A stretch of DNA of 64,000 bases from an uncultured Bacilli bacterium (GTDB lineage: Bacteria > Bacillota_I > Bacilli_A > RF39 > UBA660), in NCBI GenBank assembly GCA_910584655.1, contig CAJUBJ010000005.1, positions 1 to 64,000 of the forward strand, given 5' to 3'. Numbering within the stretch: the stretch's first letter is position 1; the number at the start of each line of letters is the position of its first letter. The notes under the pieces are model-generated. The model saw nothing but the letters and a program-made list of their open reading frames with translations, was not told the origin of the DNA and ran no database searches. Position numbers and translations under genes: made by a program. Below are positions 1 to 7,654 of this stretch, piece by piece.

Positions 1-18
1 TTTTTTTTGCTTATTTTT

Positions 19-41
19 AGGAACTTACGTTCCTTTTTTTT
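19..41 (+). terminator. Terminator of a gene left of the window
   Basis: AGGAAC (19-24) pairs with GTTCCT (29-34) around a 4-nt loop and runs into a T tract. The stem is only 6 bp. It fits the end of a plus-strand gene that lies before the window. Confidence 0.5.
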
Positions 42-50
42 CTCTCTTCG

Positions 51-79
51 TTTACTATTTTTCCTTTTTGTTTTATAAT
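51..79 (+). promoter_or_regulatory. Promoter of the M23 peptidase gene
   Basis: TTTACT (51-56), a 17-nt spacer and TATAAT (74-79) sit just before a GTGATGA ribosome site and the ATG at 96, so the leader is very short. Confidence 0.55.
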
Positions 80-95
80 ATATATGTGATGACTT

Positions 96-1028
96 ATGTT
101 TAATATCTGTAATAATTCAAATACTTTAATGGTCTTTTTGATTATCAAATATGCTATTAATATTACTTGCATTTTGGTTCCATTAATTCTTATATATAGG
201 AGTATTGTTCCTTGTTTTAAGTCAGTAATGAGTGGAGAGCCTATAACAAAAGAATTAGCTGGTTTAGTTAAATCATTCATAGCTGGTTTTATTGTTTTTA
301 TACTTCCATCTATTTTTTCTTTTGTTTTATCACTAATACCTTTTGATCAATCAGCTATTAGTACGTGTTTTACAAATGCTTCTTTAAGCAAAATTCAGTC
401 TCTTAGAATTCAAGAAAAAGAACAACTTAGACTTGAACGTGAGCAGAAGAAAAAAGAAGATGAAGAAAACTTTAAAAAAGGACAAGAAATAGATGATAAG
501 AAAAGAGAACAAATTAAGAAACAAATAGAAGAAGCAGAGAAAAAAAGACAACAAAATCCACTTCCTGAAGATTCAACTTTTAATGGTACAGGTGTATGGG
601 CAGATAGTATTTTTCCTTTACCACATGGTTCATCTACTTGCCGTTCATCAGTATTTGGTCCAAGAACACATCCAATAACAGGAGAGTACGATAATCATAG
701 TGGAGATGATTATCCAGCAATTTGTGGAACTAGTGTATATGCTGTTTTAGATGGTAAAGTAACAGCAGCAGCTAACGATGGAGGCTATCATGATGGAATG
801 GGAAATTATGTTAGAATTCAGCATAGTGATGGTACTATTTCAGTATATATGCATTCTTCAAATGTTTTAGTAAAAACAGGAGAACAAGTCAGTAAAGGAC
901 AAGAAATAATGAAAGTTGGAACTACTGGCTCATCAACTGGATGCCATCTACATATAACAATTAAAAATCCATCAGGAACTAATGTAGCTCCAAGTAATTA
1001 CATTCCAACTCTGCCTTCATGCTACTAA
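96..1028 (+). CDS. Membrane-anchored M23 family metallopeptidase
   Basis: This is a predicted peptidoglycan endopeptidase or activator, 310 residues. Two hydrophobic segments (about 15-35 and 58-82) come first, then a highly charged coiled coil (about 105-155), then a LytM/M23 domain (about 185-305). Zn ligands of the family are visible: H201 and D205 in NHSGDD, and H284-L-H286. The domain should lie outside the membrane and cut cell-wall peptide cross-links. The N-terminal pair of membrane segments separated by SGEPITKEL recalls small conjugative pilin-like (VirB2/TrbC) proteins, but that resemblance is weak. GTGATGA precedes the ATG at 96. The gene is monocistronic, with terminators on both sides. 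Confidence is high for M23 and low for the N-terminal origin. Confidence 0.85.
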   Translation: MFNICNNSNTLMVFLIIKYAINITCILVPLILIYRSIVPCFKSVMSGEPITKELAGLVKSFIAGFIVFILPSIFSFVLSLIPFDQSAISTCFTNASLSKIQSLRIQEKEQLRLEREQKKKEDEENFKKGQEIDDKKREQIKKQIEEAEKKRQQNPLPEDSTFNGTGVWADSIFPLPHGSSTCRSSVFGPRTHPITGEYDNHSGDDYPAICGTSVYAVLDGKVTAAANDGGYHDGMGNYVRIQHSDGTISVYMHSSNVLVKTGEQVSKGQEIMKVGTTGSSTGCHLHITIKNPSGTNVAPSNYIPTLPSCY

Positions 1029-1048
1029 ATTAATCATATTATTTAATT

Positions 1049-1080
1049 AAACACATATATTTATAATATATGTGTTTTTA
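1049..1080 (+). terminator. Terminator after the M23 gene
   Basis: ACACATATAT (1051-1060) and ATATATGTGT (1066-1075) form a perfect 10-bp stem with a TTATA loop, flanked by AA and a T run. Confidence 0.8.
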
Positions 1081-1090
1081 TATTTTTAAG

Positions 1091-1119
1091 TTGTAGTACA
1101 AACAAATGTATGATATAAT
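1091..1119 (+). promoter_or_regulatory. Promoter of the cold-shock gene
   Basis: TTGTAG (1091-1096), a 17-nt spacer and TATAAT (1114-1119), with TGA directly before the -10 (extended -10). Confidence 0.7.
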
Positions 1120-1140
1120 AATTGCAGAAAGGGTAGAATT

Positions 1141-1341
1141 ATGAAAGGTAGAGTAAAATGGTGGAGTAAAGAAAAAGGTTATGGATTTATTGAATATAAT
1201 AACAATGAAGATATCTTTGCACATGTTGATAAAGAATCTGAAATACAATATTCTATAAATGAAAACCAGGAGATTGAATTTACAACAGTAGAGAAAAATA
1301 GTTGTATATATCTTCATATTTTAAAAATAATAGAAAATTAG
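1141..1341 (+). CDS. Cold-shock domain protein (CspA family)
   Basis: A 66-residue single cold-shock domain, the usual length of the family. It binds single-stranded RNA/DNA and acts as an RNA chaperone. RNP1 (KGYGFIE, residues 12-18) and RNP2 (DIFAHV, residues 24-29) are intact, and the N-terminus KGRVKWW matches the family pattern. AGAAAGGG precedes the ATG. It stands alone behind its own strong promoter. The C-terminal half is more divergent than in textbook CspA proteins. A weak hairpin followed by a T run lies at 1341-1360. Confidence 0.9.
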   Translation: MKGRVKWWSKEKGYGFIEYNNNEDIFAHVDKESEIQYSINENQEIEFTTVEKNSCIYLHILKIIEN

Positions 1342-1477
1342 GCTTTAAAAGTCTTTTTTTATTAAATTAAATGTAAAATTAATATTAAATTGTTTCAAAA
1401 CTATGTTCAAAAAAATACTTGAATTACTATAAAATTATTGATACCATTTAACTTGTAGTTATTAAAGAGGTGAAAAT

Positions 1478-1945
1478 ATGAAGCTAAAAAATATAATTAA
1501 TATTATATTAATGATAATTTGGTTACTAATAATATTTTTATTTTCAGCACAAGAATCAGATAAATCACTTAATACCAGTGAACATGTAATTATAAAAACT
1601 GTAGAGACAATAAAAGGAGAAAAACTAACTGAAAAAGAAAAAGATATACTAATAGATAAATTTTTGGTTATAGTTAGAAAATCTGCACACTTTTTTCTTT
1701 ATTTTATTTTAGGAATTTTTGTCTTTTTAATTGCTAAAAATATTTGGGGATTAACTAGAACTTCGTTCATATATACAATAATATTCTGTTTAATATATGC
1801 CTGTTCAGATGAATTACATCAACTATTTATAAGTGGACGTACAGCACGCATTCTAGATGTTTTAATTGATACAAGTGGATCACTATTATCAACATTTATT
1901 TTATTTACACTACATATAATAAAAAATCGTATTAAAAGTATATAG
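1478..1945 (+). CDS. VanZ-like family membrane protein
   Basis: A 155-residue protein with an N-terminal membrane segment (7-22) and three more hydrophobic stretches. The VanZ family signature is clear: RKSAHFFLYFILG, then YACSDELHQLFISGRTAR, then DVLIDTSGSLL. VanZ relatives are membrane proteins; the founding member gives low teicoplanin resistance, and the role of chromosomal copies is unsettled. AGAGGTGAAAAT gives a strong ribosome site. The next gene, a 43-residue miniprotein, begins 35 nt downstream and probably shares the transcript. Confidence 0.85.
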   Translation: MKLKNIINIILMIIWLLIIFLFSAQESDKSLNTSEHVIIKTVETIKGEKLTEKEKDILIDKFLVIVRKSAHFFLYFILGIFVFLIAKNIWGLTRTSFIYTIIFCLIYACSDELHQLFISGRTARILDVLIDTSGSLLSTFILFTLHIIKNRIKSI

Positions 1946-1979
1946 GAAAACTAATTACAAATAATAATAGGGGTGAGGT

Positions 1980-2111
1980 ATGAAAACGATTTTTATTATA
2001 TTAATTATATTTTTTTTATTATTTATCTTATTATTTATCTTATTATTTTTATGGTGTGCATGTCATTTAGCACATATTTGTGATGAACAAGAAGAACTAC
2101 TCAAGAAGTAG
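1980..2111 (+). CDS. 43-residue membrane miniprotein with LLFI repeats
   Basis: A short reading frame from ATG 1980 to TAG 2111 behind a near-perfect ribosome site (GGGGTGAGGT). The product begins MKTIFIILIIFF, continues with LLFILLFILLFLW, and ends in a Cys/His-containing cytoplasmic-type tail (CACHLAHICDEQEELLKK). It is one membrane helix with a repeated LLFI unit, mirrored by a tandem 11-nt repeat in the DNA. It follows the VanZ-like gene, and its stop lies inside a terminator hairpin, which supports a real gene. No function is recognised. Regulatory small membrane protein or type I toxin-like peptide are both possible but unproven. Confidence 0.6.
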   Translation: MKTIFIILIIFFLLFILLFILLFLWCACHLAHICDEQEELLKK

Positions 2112-2118
2112 TCTTTTT
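2096..2118 (+). terminator. Terminator overlapping the miniprotein stop
   Basis: ACTACT (2096-2101) and AGTAGT (2107-2112) with a 5-nt loop, then CTTTTT. The TAG stop is part of the right arm. Confidence 0.6.
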
Positions 2119-2227
2119 ATTTGTTAAATTATTACTGAAAGTTATGATATATATGATAAATATGCATTTTATTTATTTTATATTTATTATTATACTATTA
2201 TTAGATGAAGAGAAAAAGGTGATAAAA

Positions 2228-2806
2228 ATGTTAATTAGTTTAGTAGGTCTTTCAGCTAGTGGAAAAAGTTATATTTCTAATTTACTAAAAAGTTATAACA
2301 AGAGAATTGTACATTTAGACATAGATAAAATAGGGCATCAAGCTCTGCTAGATTCAGAAATAAAGGAAAAACTTGTTCATTACTTTGGCCAAAGTATATT
2401 AGAAAATAATTATATTGTAAGATCTAAATTAAGTTCCATTGTTTTCAATTCCAAAGATGCAATGAGTATCTTAACAGATTTAACTTGGAGTTATATGGAA
2501 AAAGTAATAGATAATTTTATATTATCTCATCCCAATAACATCATCCTCCTTGACTGGTTGCTATTACCCAAAACAAAATATTTTGCTGAAAGTGATTTAC
2601 GAATTCTAATTACAGCACCATTAGAAGTAAGAATGAAAAGAGCAATAGCAAGAGATGGGATTACAGAGGAACAATTTATGAGTCGCGAAGCCAATGCACC
2701 AGAAATAAATCAAGATAATTTCGAATATATAATAAACAATATAGATTATGAATACACCAAAAAGAAAGTAGATGAATTATATGACAAAAGTATTATACAC
2801 AGGTAG
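2228..2806 (+). CDS. coaE: Dephospho-CoA kinase
   Basis: Phosphorylates the ribose 3' hydroxyl of dephospho-CoA with ATP, the last step of CoA synthesis. The protein has 192 residues, normal for the family. The P-loop GLSASGKS lies near the N-terminus, and the lid-type segment MKRAIARDGITEEQF and a D-x-D motif (LDIDKIG) follow. I chose ATG 2228 because AAAGGTGATAAAA precedes it and the protein then begins directly with the first strand of the fold; the longer frame from 2144 would add an implausible hydrophobic leader. The 3' end overlaps the start of coaD by 26 nt, so the last two CoA enzymes are coupled. The sequence is fairly divergent from model CoaE proteins. Confidence 0.82.
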   Translation: MLISLVGLSASGKSYISNLLKSYNKRIVHLDIDKIGHQALLDSEIKEKLVHYFGQSILENNYIVRSKLSSIVFNSKDAMSILTDLTWSYMEKVIDNFILSHPNNIILLDWLLLPKTKYFAESDLRILITAPLEVRMKRAIARDGITEEQFMSREANAPEINQDNFEYIINNIDYEYTKKKVDELYDKSIIHR

Positions 2807-3281
2807 TTTTGATCCAATAACAAAAGGACACATGAATATTATTGAACAAGCAAGTTTATTATTTGATGAGGTAGTAATTGCTGTTTTACAAAATAGTAGT
2901 AAACCTAAAGGTTTCTTTACTATAGAAGAACGTTTTGAATTAATAAAAAAAATATATCAAGCTTATGAAAATATAAAAGTTGTTATAGGAAGTGGGGCAG
3001 CTGTAGATATTGCAACACTTTATGAATGCAAAGCAATAATAAGAGGTCTTAGAGGTTTAACAGATTTTGATTATGAAATTGGGATGGCAGGAATTAATAA
3101 AGACATAAGTGACGGAAATATTAATACAGTCTGCTTATTTGCTGATAATAATTATCAAAATATATCATCAAGTATGGTAAGAGAAGTTTTTTCTCTAGAT
3201 AAACCAATTTCCAAATATGTAGACCCAGTGGTTGAAGAAGCGATGAAACAAAAAAGACTATTATATAAAAAGGAGGCATAA
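2781..3281 (+). CDS. coaD: Pantetheine-phosphate adenylyltransferase
   Basis: Transfers AMP from ATP to 4'-phosphopantetheine to make dephospho-CoA, the substrate of the preceding CoaE. It has 166 residues. The nucleotidyltransferase signature TGSFDPITKGHMNII is at residues 7-21, with RGLRGLTDFDYE and the ISSSMVREV segment as expected. The family starts a few residues before the GSFDP motif, so ATG 2781 is preferred over the in-frame ATG at 2772. The start lies inside coaE (26-nt overlap), and the stop is 1 nt before the next gene. Confidence 0.92.
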   Translation: MTKVLYTGSFDPITKGHMNIIEQASLLFDEVVIAVLQNSSKPKGFFTIEERFELIKKIYQAYENIKVVIGSGAAVDIATLYECKAIIRGLRGLTDFDYEIGMAGINKDISDGNINTVCLFADNNYQNISSSMVREVFSLDKPISKYVDPVVEEAMKQKRLLYKKEA

Positions 3282-3282
3282 T

Positions 3283-4125
3283 ATGGAAGTTAAAGTACTT
3301 GGGTCAGTGTCACCATCATGCTATCAAAATTACAATGGTCCTGGCTTTCTGGTAACATCAAACAAAGATAAAATATTACTAGATTGCGGACCAGGTTCGA
3401 CAAGATTACTAGATATGGATAATGACTACCAAAATATGACAATCATAATAAGTCATTTGCATCGCGACCATTATTCAGACCTTATATCATCTATAGCATA
3501 TACTTCATATGTGCTTCATAATTTAGGTCTTTTAGAAAATAAAATAAAAGTATATATACCAGAACCAGACTATTATACAGATTATGAAAATTATACAAAT
3601 CAATATGGCCAATATGATTATAAATTATTGCAAAGACCAATTTTAGATTATCAACTACTAATGAATCTAGGAGAAGAAAATTATTTAGAAGTTAAAACAT
3701 ATTCAACAGATTCAAAAATTAAAATAGGTGACGTTACAGCAACATTTGCTTATAATCCTCATAATATAAGATCACACTCTATAAAATTAAGTGATGGAAA
3801 GACTTCACTTGTATATTCAGGAGATACAGGATATGAACATAATAATATAGTCAAACTAGCATCTAATACAAATCTTCTTATATGTGAGTCGACATTTTTA
3901 CGTGGTCAATCAAAAGGAATCCAGGATTACCATTTATATGCTCATGAAGCAGCTCAAATAGCTAGTATTGCCAAACCAGGTTTATTAATGTTAACACATT
4001 TCTGGCCTACAATTGAAAAAGAAAAATACGTAAAAGAAGCAAATTCAATATTCCCTAATACAATTCCAGCAGAAGAAGGAAAAGTTTTGAAATTAATTCC
4101 ATCTAAAAATAATAAGGTACTATAA
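3283..4125 (+). CDS. MBL-fold metallohydrolase (YhfI/RNase Z-like)
   Basis: A 280-residue metallo-beta-lactamase-fold hydrolase. The metal motif SHLHRDHYSD (HxHxDH) is present, followed by the SGDTGY aspartate and LTHFWP histidine positions. Architecture and length resemble Bacillus YhfI and RNase Z-like enzymes, but the RNase Z exosite arm is not evident. It is cytoplasmic and the substrate is unknown. AGGAGG lies 6 nt before the ATG. It follows coaD by 1 nt and shares its operon; a terminator starts within its last codons. Confidence 0.8.
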   Translation: MEVKVLGSVSPSCYQNYNGPGFLVTSNKDKILLDCGPGSTRLLDMDNDYQNMTIIISHLHRDHYSDLISSIAYTSYVLHNLGLLENKIKVYIPEPDYYTDYENYTNQYGQYDYKLLQRPILDYQLLMNLGEENYLEVKTYSTDSKIKIGDVTATFAYNPHNIRSHSIKLSDGKTSLVYSGDTGYEHNNIVKLASNTNLLICESTFLRGQSKGIQDYHLYAHEAAQIASIAKPGLLMLTHFWPTIEKEKYVKEANSIFPNTIPAEEGKVLKLIPSKNNKVL

Positions 4126-4146
4126 CATAAGTTAAGTACTTTTTTT
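4114..4146 (+). terminator. Terminator of the coaE-coaD-MBL operon
   Basis: AAGGTACT (4114-4121) pairs with AGTACTTT (4135-4142) with one G-T pair, then a T run. It overlaps the stop codon of the MBL gene. Confidence 0.7.
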
Positions 4147-4156
4147 CTTTAAAATA

Positions 4157-4165
4157 TGCTATAAT
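4157..4165 (+). promoter_or_regulatory. Extended -10 promoter of tRNA-Arg
   Basis: TGC followed by TATAAT (4160-4165), 18 nt before the tRNA. No good -35 is visible, consistent with an extended -10 promoter. Confidence 0.55.
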
Positions 4166-4182
4166 AAATCTGTTGAAGTTAT

Positions 4183-4259
4183 GTCCTCATAGCTCAGCTG
4201 GATAGAGCAATCGCCTCCTAAGCGATAGGTCGGAAGTTCAAATCTTCTTGGGGACGCCA
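4183..4259 (+). tRNA. tRNA-Arg (anticodon CCU)
   Basis: A complete cloverleaf. The acceptor GTCCTCA pairs with TGGGGAC, the D stem is GCTC/GAGC, the anticodon stem ATCGC/GCGAT encloses loop CTCCTAA (anticodon CCT), the T arm is GGAAG-TTCAAAT-CTTCT, and CCA is encoded at 4257-4259. It reads AGG. It is the integration target of the island: its last 46 bases are repeated at 16873-16918, and integration left this copy whole. Confidence 0.95.
4214..4259 (+). repeat. Left attachment repeat (attL core) in tRNA-Arg
   Basis: 46 bases from the anticodon loop to the CCA end, identical to 16873-16918. They mark the left end of the island. Confidence 0.93.
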
Positions 4260-4270
4260 GATGTTATATA

Positions 4271-4307
4271 AAATGCTTTGATTTTCTAAGGAATCAAGGC
4301 ATTTTTC
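4271..4307 (+). terminator. Island-borne terminator for tRNA-Arg
   Basis: AAATGCTTTGATT (4271-4283) pairs with AATCAAGGCATTT (4292-4304), with one T-G pair, then a T run. It lies inside the island and replaces the original tRNA terminator, now at 16930. Confidence 0.75.
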
Positions 4308-4358
4308 TATTTTTAGAAAAGTGCTACAAAGTATTACAACTTGATAACTTAATTTTTG

Positions 4359-4381
4359 TTATAGCACTTCTTTTGGCACTC
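4359..4381 (+). repeat. Candidate left arm-type integrase site
   Basis: TTATAGCACTTCTTTTGGCA plus CTC closely matches 16742-16765 (TTATGGCACTTATTTCCGGC plus ACTC), differing by three substitutions and one indel. It contains two GCACT boxes and lies 100 bp from the attL core. Confidence 0.45.
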
Positions 4382-4527
4382 CTTATAAATAGTCAAACTA
4401 TCGATTATATAAGATCTAAACATATATTTTTACAAAAGGAATTGAATAAAAAGTGCTTAGTTTTGTGAAAGAAAGGAAAAATTATATGGATAAAAGTAAA
4501 CTTATTTAGATAGTTGAATCTAATAAA

Positions 4528-4752
4528 ATGAAAGAATTTGTAGATGGTAAAGATTATCTACTTGTTGAAGATGGCATAAATGAATACATTATTATGAAAA
4601 ATGATTTAATAGATTATATTTATAACAGAAATGAGGAAATCAATATTTATAGGACAGACGGAACATTTCTATTATCTACATTCGATTTCTTCTTAAATAA
4701 AATTGCATTTAGTGAAAGGCAGAAAATTATTGACAGACTTATAAAATTATAA
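4528..4752 (+). CDS. Small protein, possibly truncated by an in-frame TAG
   Basis: A 74-residue acidic protein of unknown function that begins MKEFVDGKDYLLVEDG. The ATG at 4528 has no ribosome site. In the same frame, 14 codons upstream, ATG 4486 follows a good site (GAAAGGAAAAATTAT), but the frame is broken by TAG at 4507-4509. The simplest reading is a 5' nonsense mutation in an 88-codon gene; a 7-codon leader peptide is an alternative. It is the first island gene after the tRNA. Confidence 0.45.
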   Translation: MKEFVDGKDYLLVEDGINEYIIMKNDLIDYIYNRNEEINIYRTDGTFLLSTFDFFLNKIAFSERQKIIDRLIKL

Positions 4753-4920
4753 CTGGAAAAATTAGAATCTCATGTAACATATTTTTATGATTCTACTATT
4801 TTGGATTGCATTAAAGACTTACCTCTATCATAAATCTGCAATAAATTAAGAGTATTAAAGAGGTTTTAATTATTGAGTTTATTTATAATAATAATTTATA
4901 AATTAGTAATCTAATTACTT

Positions 4921-4950
4921 CCTTAATATTTATATTATTTAGTATTAAGG
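4921..4950. promoter_or_regulatory. Inverted repeat before the 67-residue gene
   Basis: CCTTAATA (4921-4928) and TATTAAGG (4943-4950) form a perfect 8-bp inverted repeat with a 14-nt spacer, 30 bp before ATG 4980. A second dyad, AGTAAT-CTA-ATTACT (4905-4919), is next to it. Either could be an operator; no T run follows. Confidence 0.35.
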
Positions 4951-4979
4951 ATAAAGAAAAAAATGAAGAAAGGTTTCAA

Positions 4980-5183
4980 ATGACATTTATGGAATATTGC
5001 AAAAGAAGTGATGAAATTAGAATGAAACATGACATTCTACTATTGGCAGATTTAATCCAGTTATATGATGAGAGATACAAAAACAACAAAGAAAAAGTTT
5101 CAATAAAATTTATATATAATGAACTTCATGATTATATACTTTATATCAAAGAACAAAAGAATTCATTATATCAGAGACAATAA
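4980..5183 (+). CDS. Small hypothetical island protein
   Basis: 67 residues, helical and charged, without a recognisable domain or membrane segment. GAAAGG lies 7 nt before the ATG. It stands alone 135 bp before hsdR. Its place beside a restriction operon would suit a small regulator, but nothing in the sequence shows a DNA-binding motif. Confidence 0.5.
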   Translation: MTFMEYCKRSDEIRMKHDILLLADLIQLYDERYKNNKEKVSIKFIYNELHDYILYIKEQKNSLYQRQ

Positions 5184-5317
5184 AAATAAAAAATGGGCAA
5201 AGTCTTTAAACAGATTTTGTTTTTTTAGTTGAAAATTGTCATAAAACAGAAAAAAAGTGTCAATATATGGTAAAATAATGATATAGGTGATTTATACTTT
5301 GAAGGGAATGGGTAGTA

Positions 5318-7651
5318 ATGAATGAGGATAAGAAAAGTCTTAGTGAAACTGAGATAAGAACAAGATATATCACTCCATCACTTGTAAATGCTGGTTGGAG
5401 TTATAATGATATACATGAAGAAAAATCTTTCACAGATGGTCGTGTAATTGATGAAGGAAAAGGAAAATATTCCAGAGGTGTTAAAAAGAGAACCGACTAT
5501 CTTTTAACATACAACTCAAGTTATATTGCAGTAGTTGAGGCAAAGGATAATAACCATGCTATTGGATTTGGTATGCAACAAGCAATAGATTATGCCAATA
5601 TATTGGATGTTCCTTTTGCTTTCTCATCAAATGGCGATGGTTATATTAAGAAAAATATGATAACTGGTGAAGAAATAGAAATTGCACTTGATGAATTTCC
5701 ATCTCCAGAAGATATGTGGAGTGAATATAAGAACACATCAAATTTAACTGCTGAACAAGAAAGAATCATTAAAGAACCACTATATCCATCAAAATATCCA
5801 CCAAGGTATTATCAACAAATTGCTATTGAAAGAACATTAAAAGCAGTTGCTAAAGGGCAAGACAGAATCCTACTTGTTATGGCAACTGGAACTGGTAAGA
5901 CTTTTACTGCTTTTCAAATTATTTATAGATTATGGAAATCTAAGACTAAGAAAAGAATTTTATTCCTTGCAGATAGAAATATTTTAATTGACCAAACAAT
6001 GGTTAATGATTTTGCACCATTTAAAGGTGTTATGACAAAGATTAAAGGAAAATACGCCCCTTCCTATGAAGTATACTTGGGATTGTATCAGCAACTTAAA
6101 GGTTCAGATGGTAGACCAGATTTATATAGAAAATTTCCTCAAGACTTCTTTGATTTAATTGTAATTGATGAATGTCATAGAGGTAGTGCTGCAGAAGATT
6201 CATCATGGAGAGAAGTTCTTACTTACTTTGGAAGTGCTACTCAAATTGGACTTACTGCTACCCCTAAAAATGAAAAGACCATTCAAAACTATGAGTATTT
6301 TGGTGACCCAGTTTATACTTATTCATTAAAACAAGGCATTGAAGATGGATTCCTTGCTCCTTATAGAGTTTTAAGAGTTGGACTTGATAAAGATATTGAG
6401 GATATTATTGTAAAGAAAGGAACACTTAATACTGATGGTGAAGAGGCCGAAGAAGGTGTTTATGGTGGAACAGATATAAACAAAAAGTTAGTTTTACCAG
6501 AAAGAGATAAACTTGTTGCAAAGATAGTCTCAGATTATTTAAAAGAAACAAATAGAAGAATGGATAAAGCAATCTTCTTCTGCGTTGATGAAGAGCATGC
6601 AGATAGAATGAGAAGAGAGTTAATCAATCAAAACTTAGATATGGTGGAACATGATGATAGATATATTATGAGAATTACTGGAACAGATATTATCGGAAAA
6701 ATGCAACTTGATAATTTCATCAATCCAAGAAAGAAATATCCAACAATTGTTACTACTTCAAAACTTTTAACAACTGGTGTTGATGCAAAGACTTGTAAGT
6801 TAATAGTAATTGATACAAATATAAAGAGTATGGTTGAATTCAAACAAATTATAGGTCGTGGAACTCGTATTTCAGAAGAATTTGATAAGTATTCATTTAC
6901 TATCATTGACTTTACTGGTGCAACAGAGTTATTCAAAGACCCTAACTTTGATGGAGAAACTCAAACTACCGAAGTTGTTTTAACCCCTCCAGAAGGAACA
7001 AATAATCCTTATACACCAACTCCAGAGAAAAAGATTCCAGTATTAGATGGAGATATTCTTCCAACAGAAAGAAGAAAAGTAAAACCTAAAATAGTTCTAC
7101 CAAATGAACAAGTAAGAGAATTATATAGACAACAAAAACTAATCAATGAACATGGTGAGTTAATTACAGAAAACTTTACTCAATTTGTTAAGAATAAAAT
7201 TACTGATGAATATGCAACTTATTCTTTATTTAAAGAATACTGGGATTCACAAGAACTTAAGGAAACCATTATTAAAGCACTTGAGGAGAAAGATATTTAC
7301 TTACATATTCTAGAAGAAGAAGTTGGCGAAGAATATGACCCTTTTGATTTATTAGTTCATGTTGCTTATGGTAAAAAAGCACTTACAAGAAGTCAAAGAG
7401 CAAGACAAGTTAAGAAAAGCAATTACTTTGAAAAATATGGAGAACAAGCAAAAGAAGTTTTATCTATCATACTTGATAAGTATGTTGATGGTGGTATTAC
7501 AGAACTTGAAAATCCAGAAATACTAAATATTCCAGAGTTAAGAGTTTATGGAACTATCATGGAAATAATAATGACTATTTTCATGGGATTACAAAACTTT
7601 AAACAAGCAATGGAAGATATGAAGAAAAAACTTTATAGTTTGGAGGCATAA
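5318..7651 (+). CDS. hsdR: Type I restriction endonuclease subunit R
   Basis: The motor and nuclease subunit of a type I restriction-modification complex: it translocates DNA with ATP and cuts unmethylated DNA at a distance. It has 777 residues, in the range of the shorter HsdR families. The N-terminal PD-(D/E)xK site is visible (D60, then E74-A-K76). SF2 helicase motifs follow: ATGTGKT (189-195), DECH (284-287), GLTATP, and motif VI IIGRGTRIS. The C-terminal about 170 residues should dock HsdM. GGGAATGGGTAG precedes the ATG. hsdM follows after 3 nt. Confidence 0.95.
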   Translation: MNEDKKSLSETEIRTRYITPSLVNAGWSYNDIHEEKSFTDGRVIDEGKGKYSRGVKKRTDYLLTYNSSYIAVVEAKDNNHAIGFGMQQAIDYANILDVPFAFSSNGDGYIKKNMITGEEIEIALDEFPSPEDMWSEYKNTSNLTAEQERIIKEPLYPSKYPPRYYQQIAIERTLKAVAKGQDRILLVMATGTGKTFTAFQIIYRLWKSKTKKRILFLADRNILIDQTMVNDFAPFKGVMTKIKGKYAPSYEVYLGLYQQLKGSDGRPDLYRKFPQDFFDLIVIDECHRGSAAEDSSWREVLTYFGSATQIGLTATPKNEKTIQNYEYFGDPVYTYSLKQGIEDGFLAPYRVLRVGLDKDIEDIIVKKGTLNTDGEEAEEGVYGGTDINKKLVLPERDKLVAKIVSDYLKETNRRMDKAIFFCVDEEHADRMRRELINQNLDMVEHDDRYIMRITGTDIIGKMQLDNFINPRKKYPTIVTTSKLLTTGVDAKTCKLIVIDTNIKSMVEFKQIIGRGTRISEEFDKYSFTIIDFTGATELFKDPNFDGETQTTEVVLTPPEGTNNPYTPTPEKKIPVLDGDILPTERRKVKPKIVLPNEQVRELYRQQKLINEHGELITENFTQFVKNKITDEYATYSLFKEYWDSQELKETIIKALEEKDIYLHILEEEVGEEYDPFDLLVHVAYGKKALTRSQRARQVKKSNYFEKYGEQAKEVLSIILDKYVDGGITELENPEILNIPELRVYGTIMEIIMTIFMGLQNFKQAMEDMKKKLYSLEA

Positions 7652-7654
7652 AAA

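Noticed and set aside
2144..2227. A 28-residue hydrophobic extension of CoaE
   Set aside because: A strong ribosome site precedes ATG 2228, and the family begins right at the P-loop strand.
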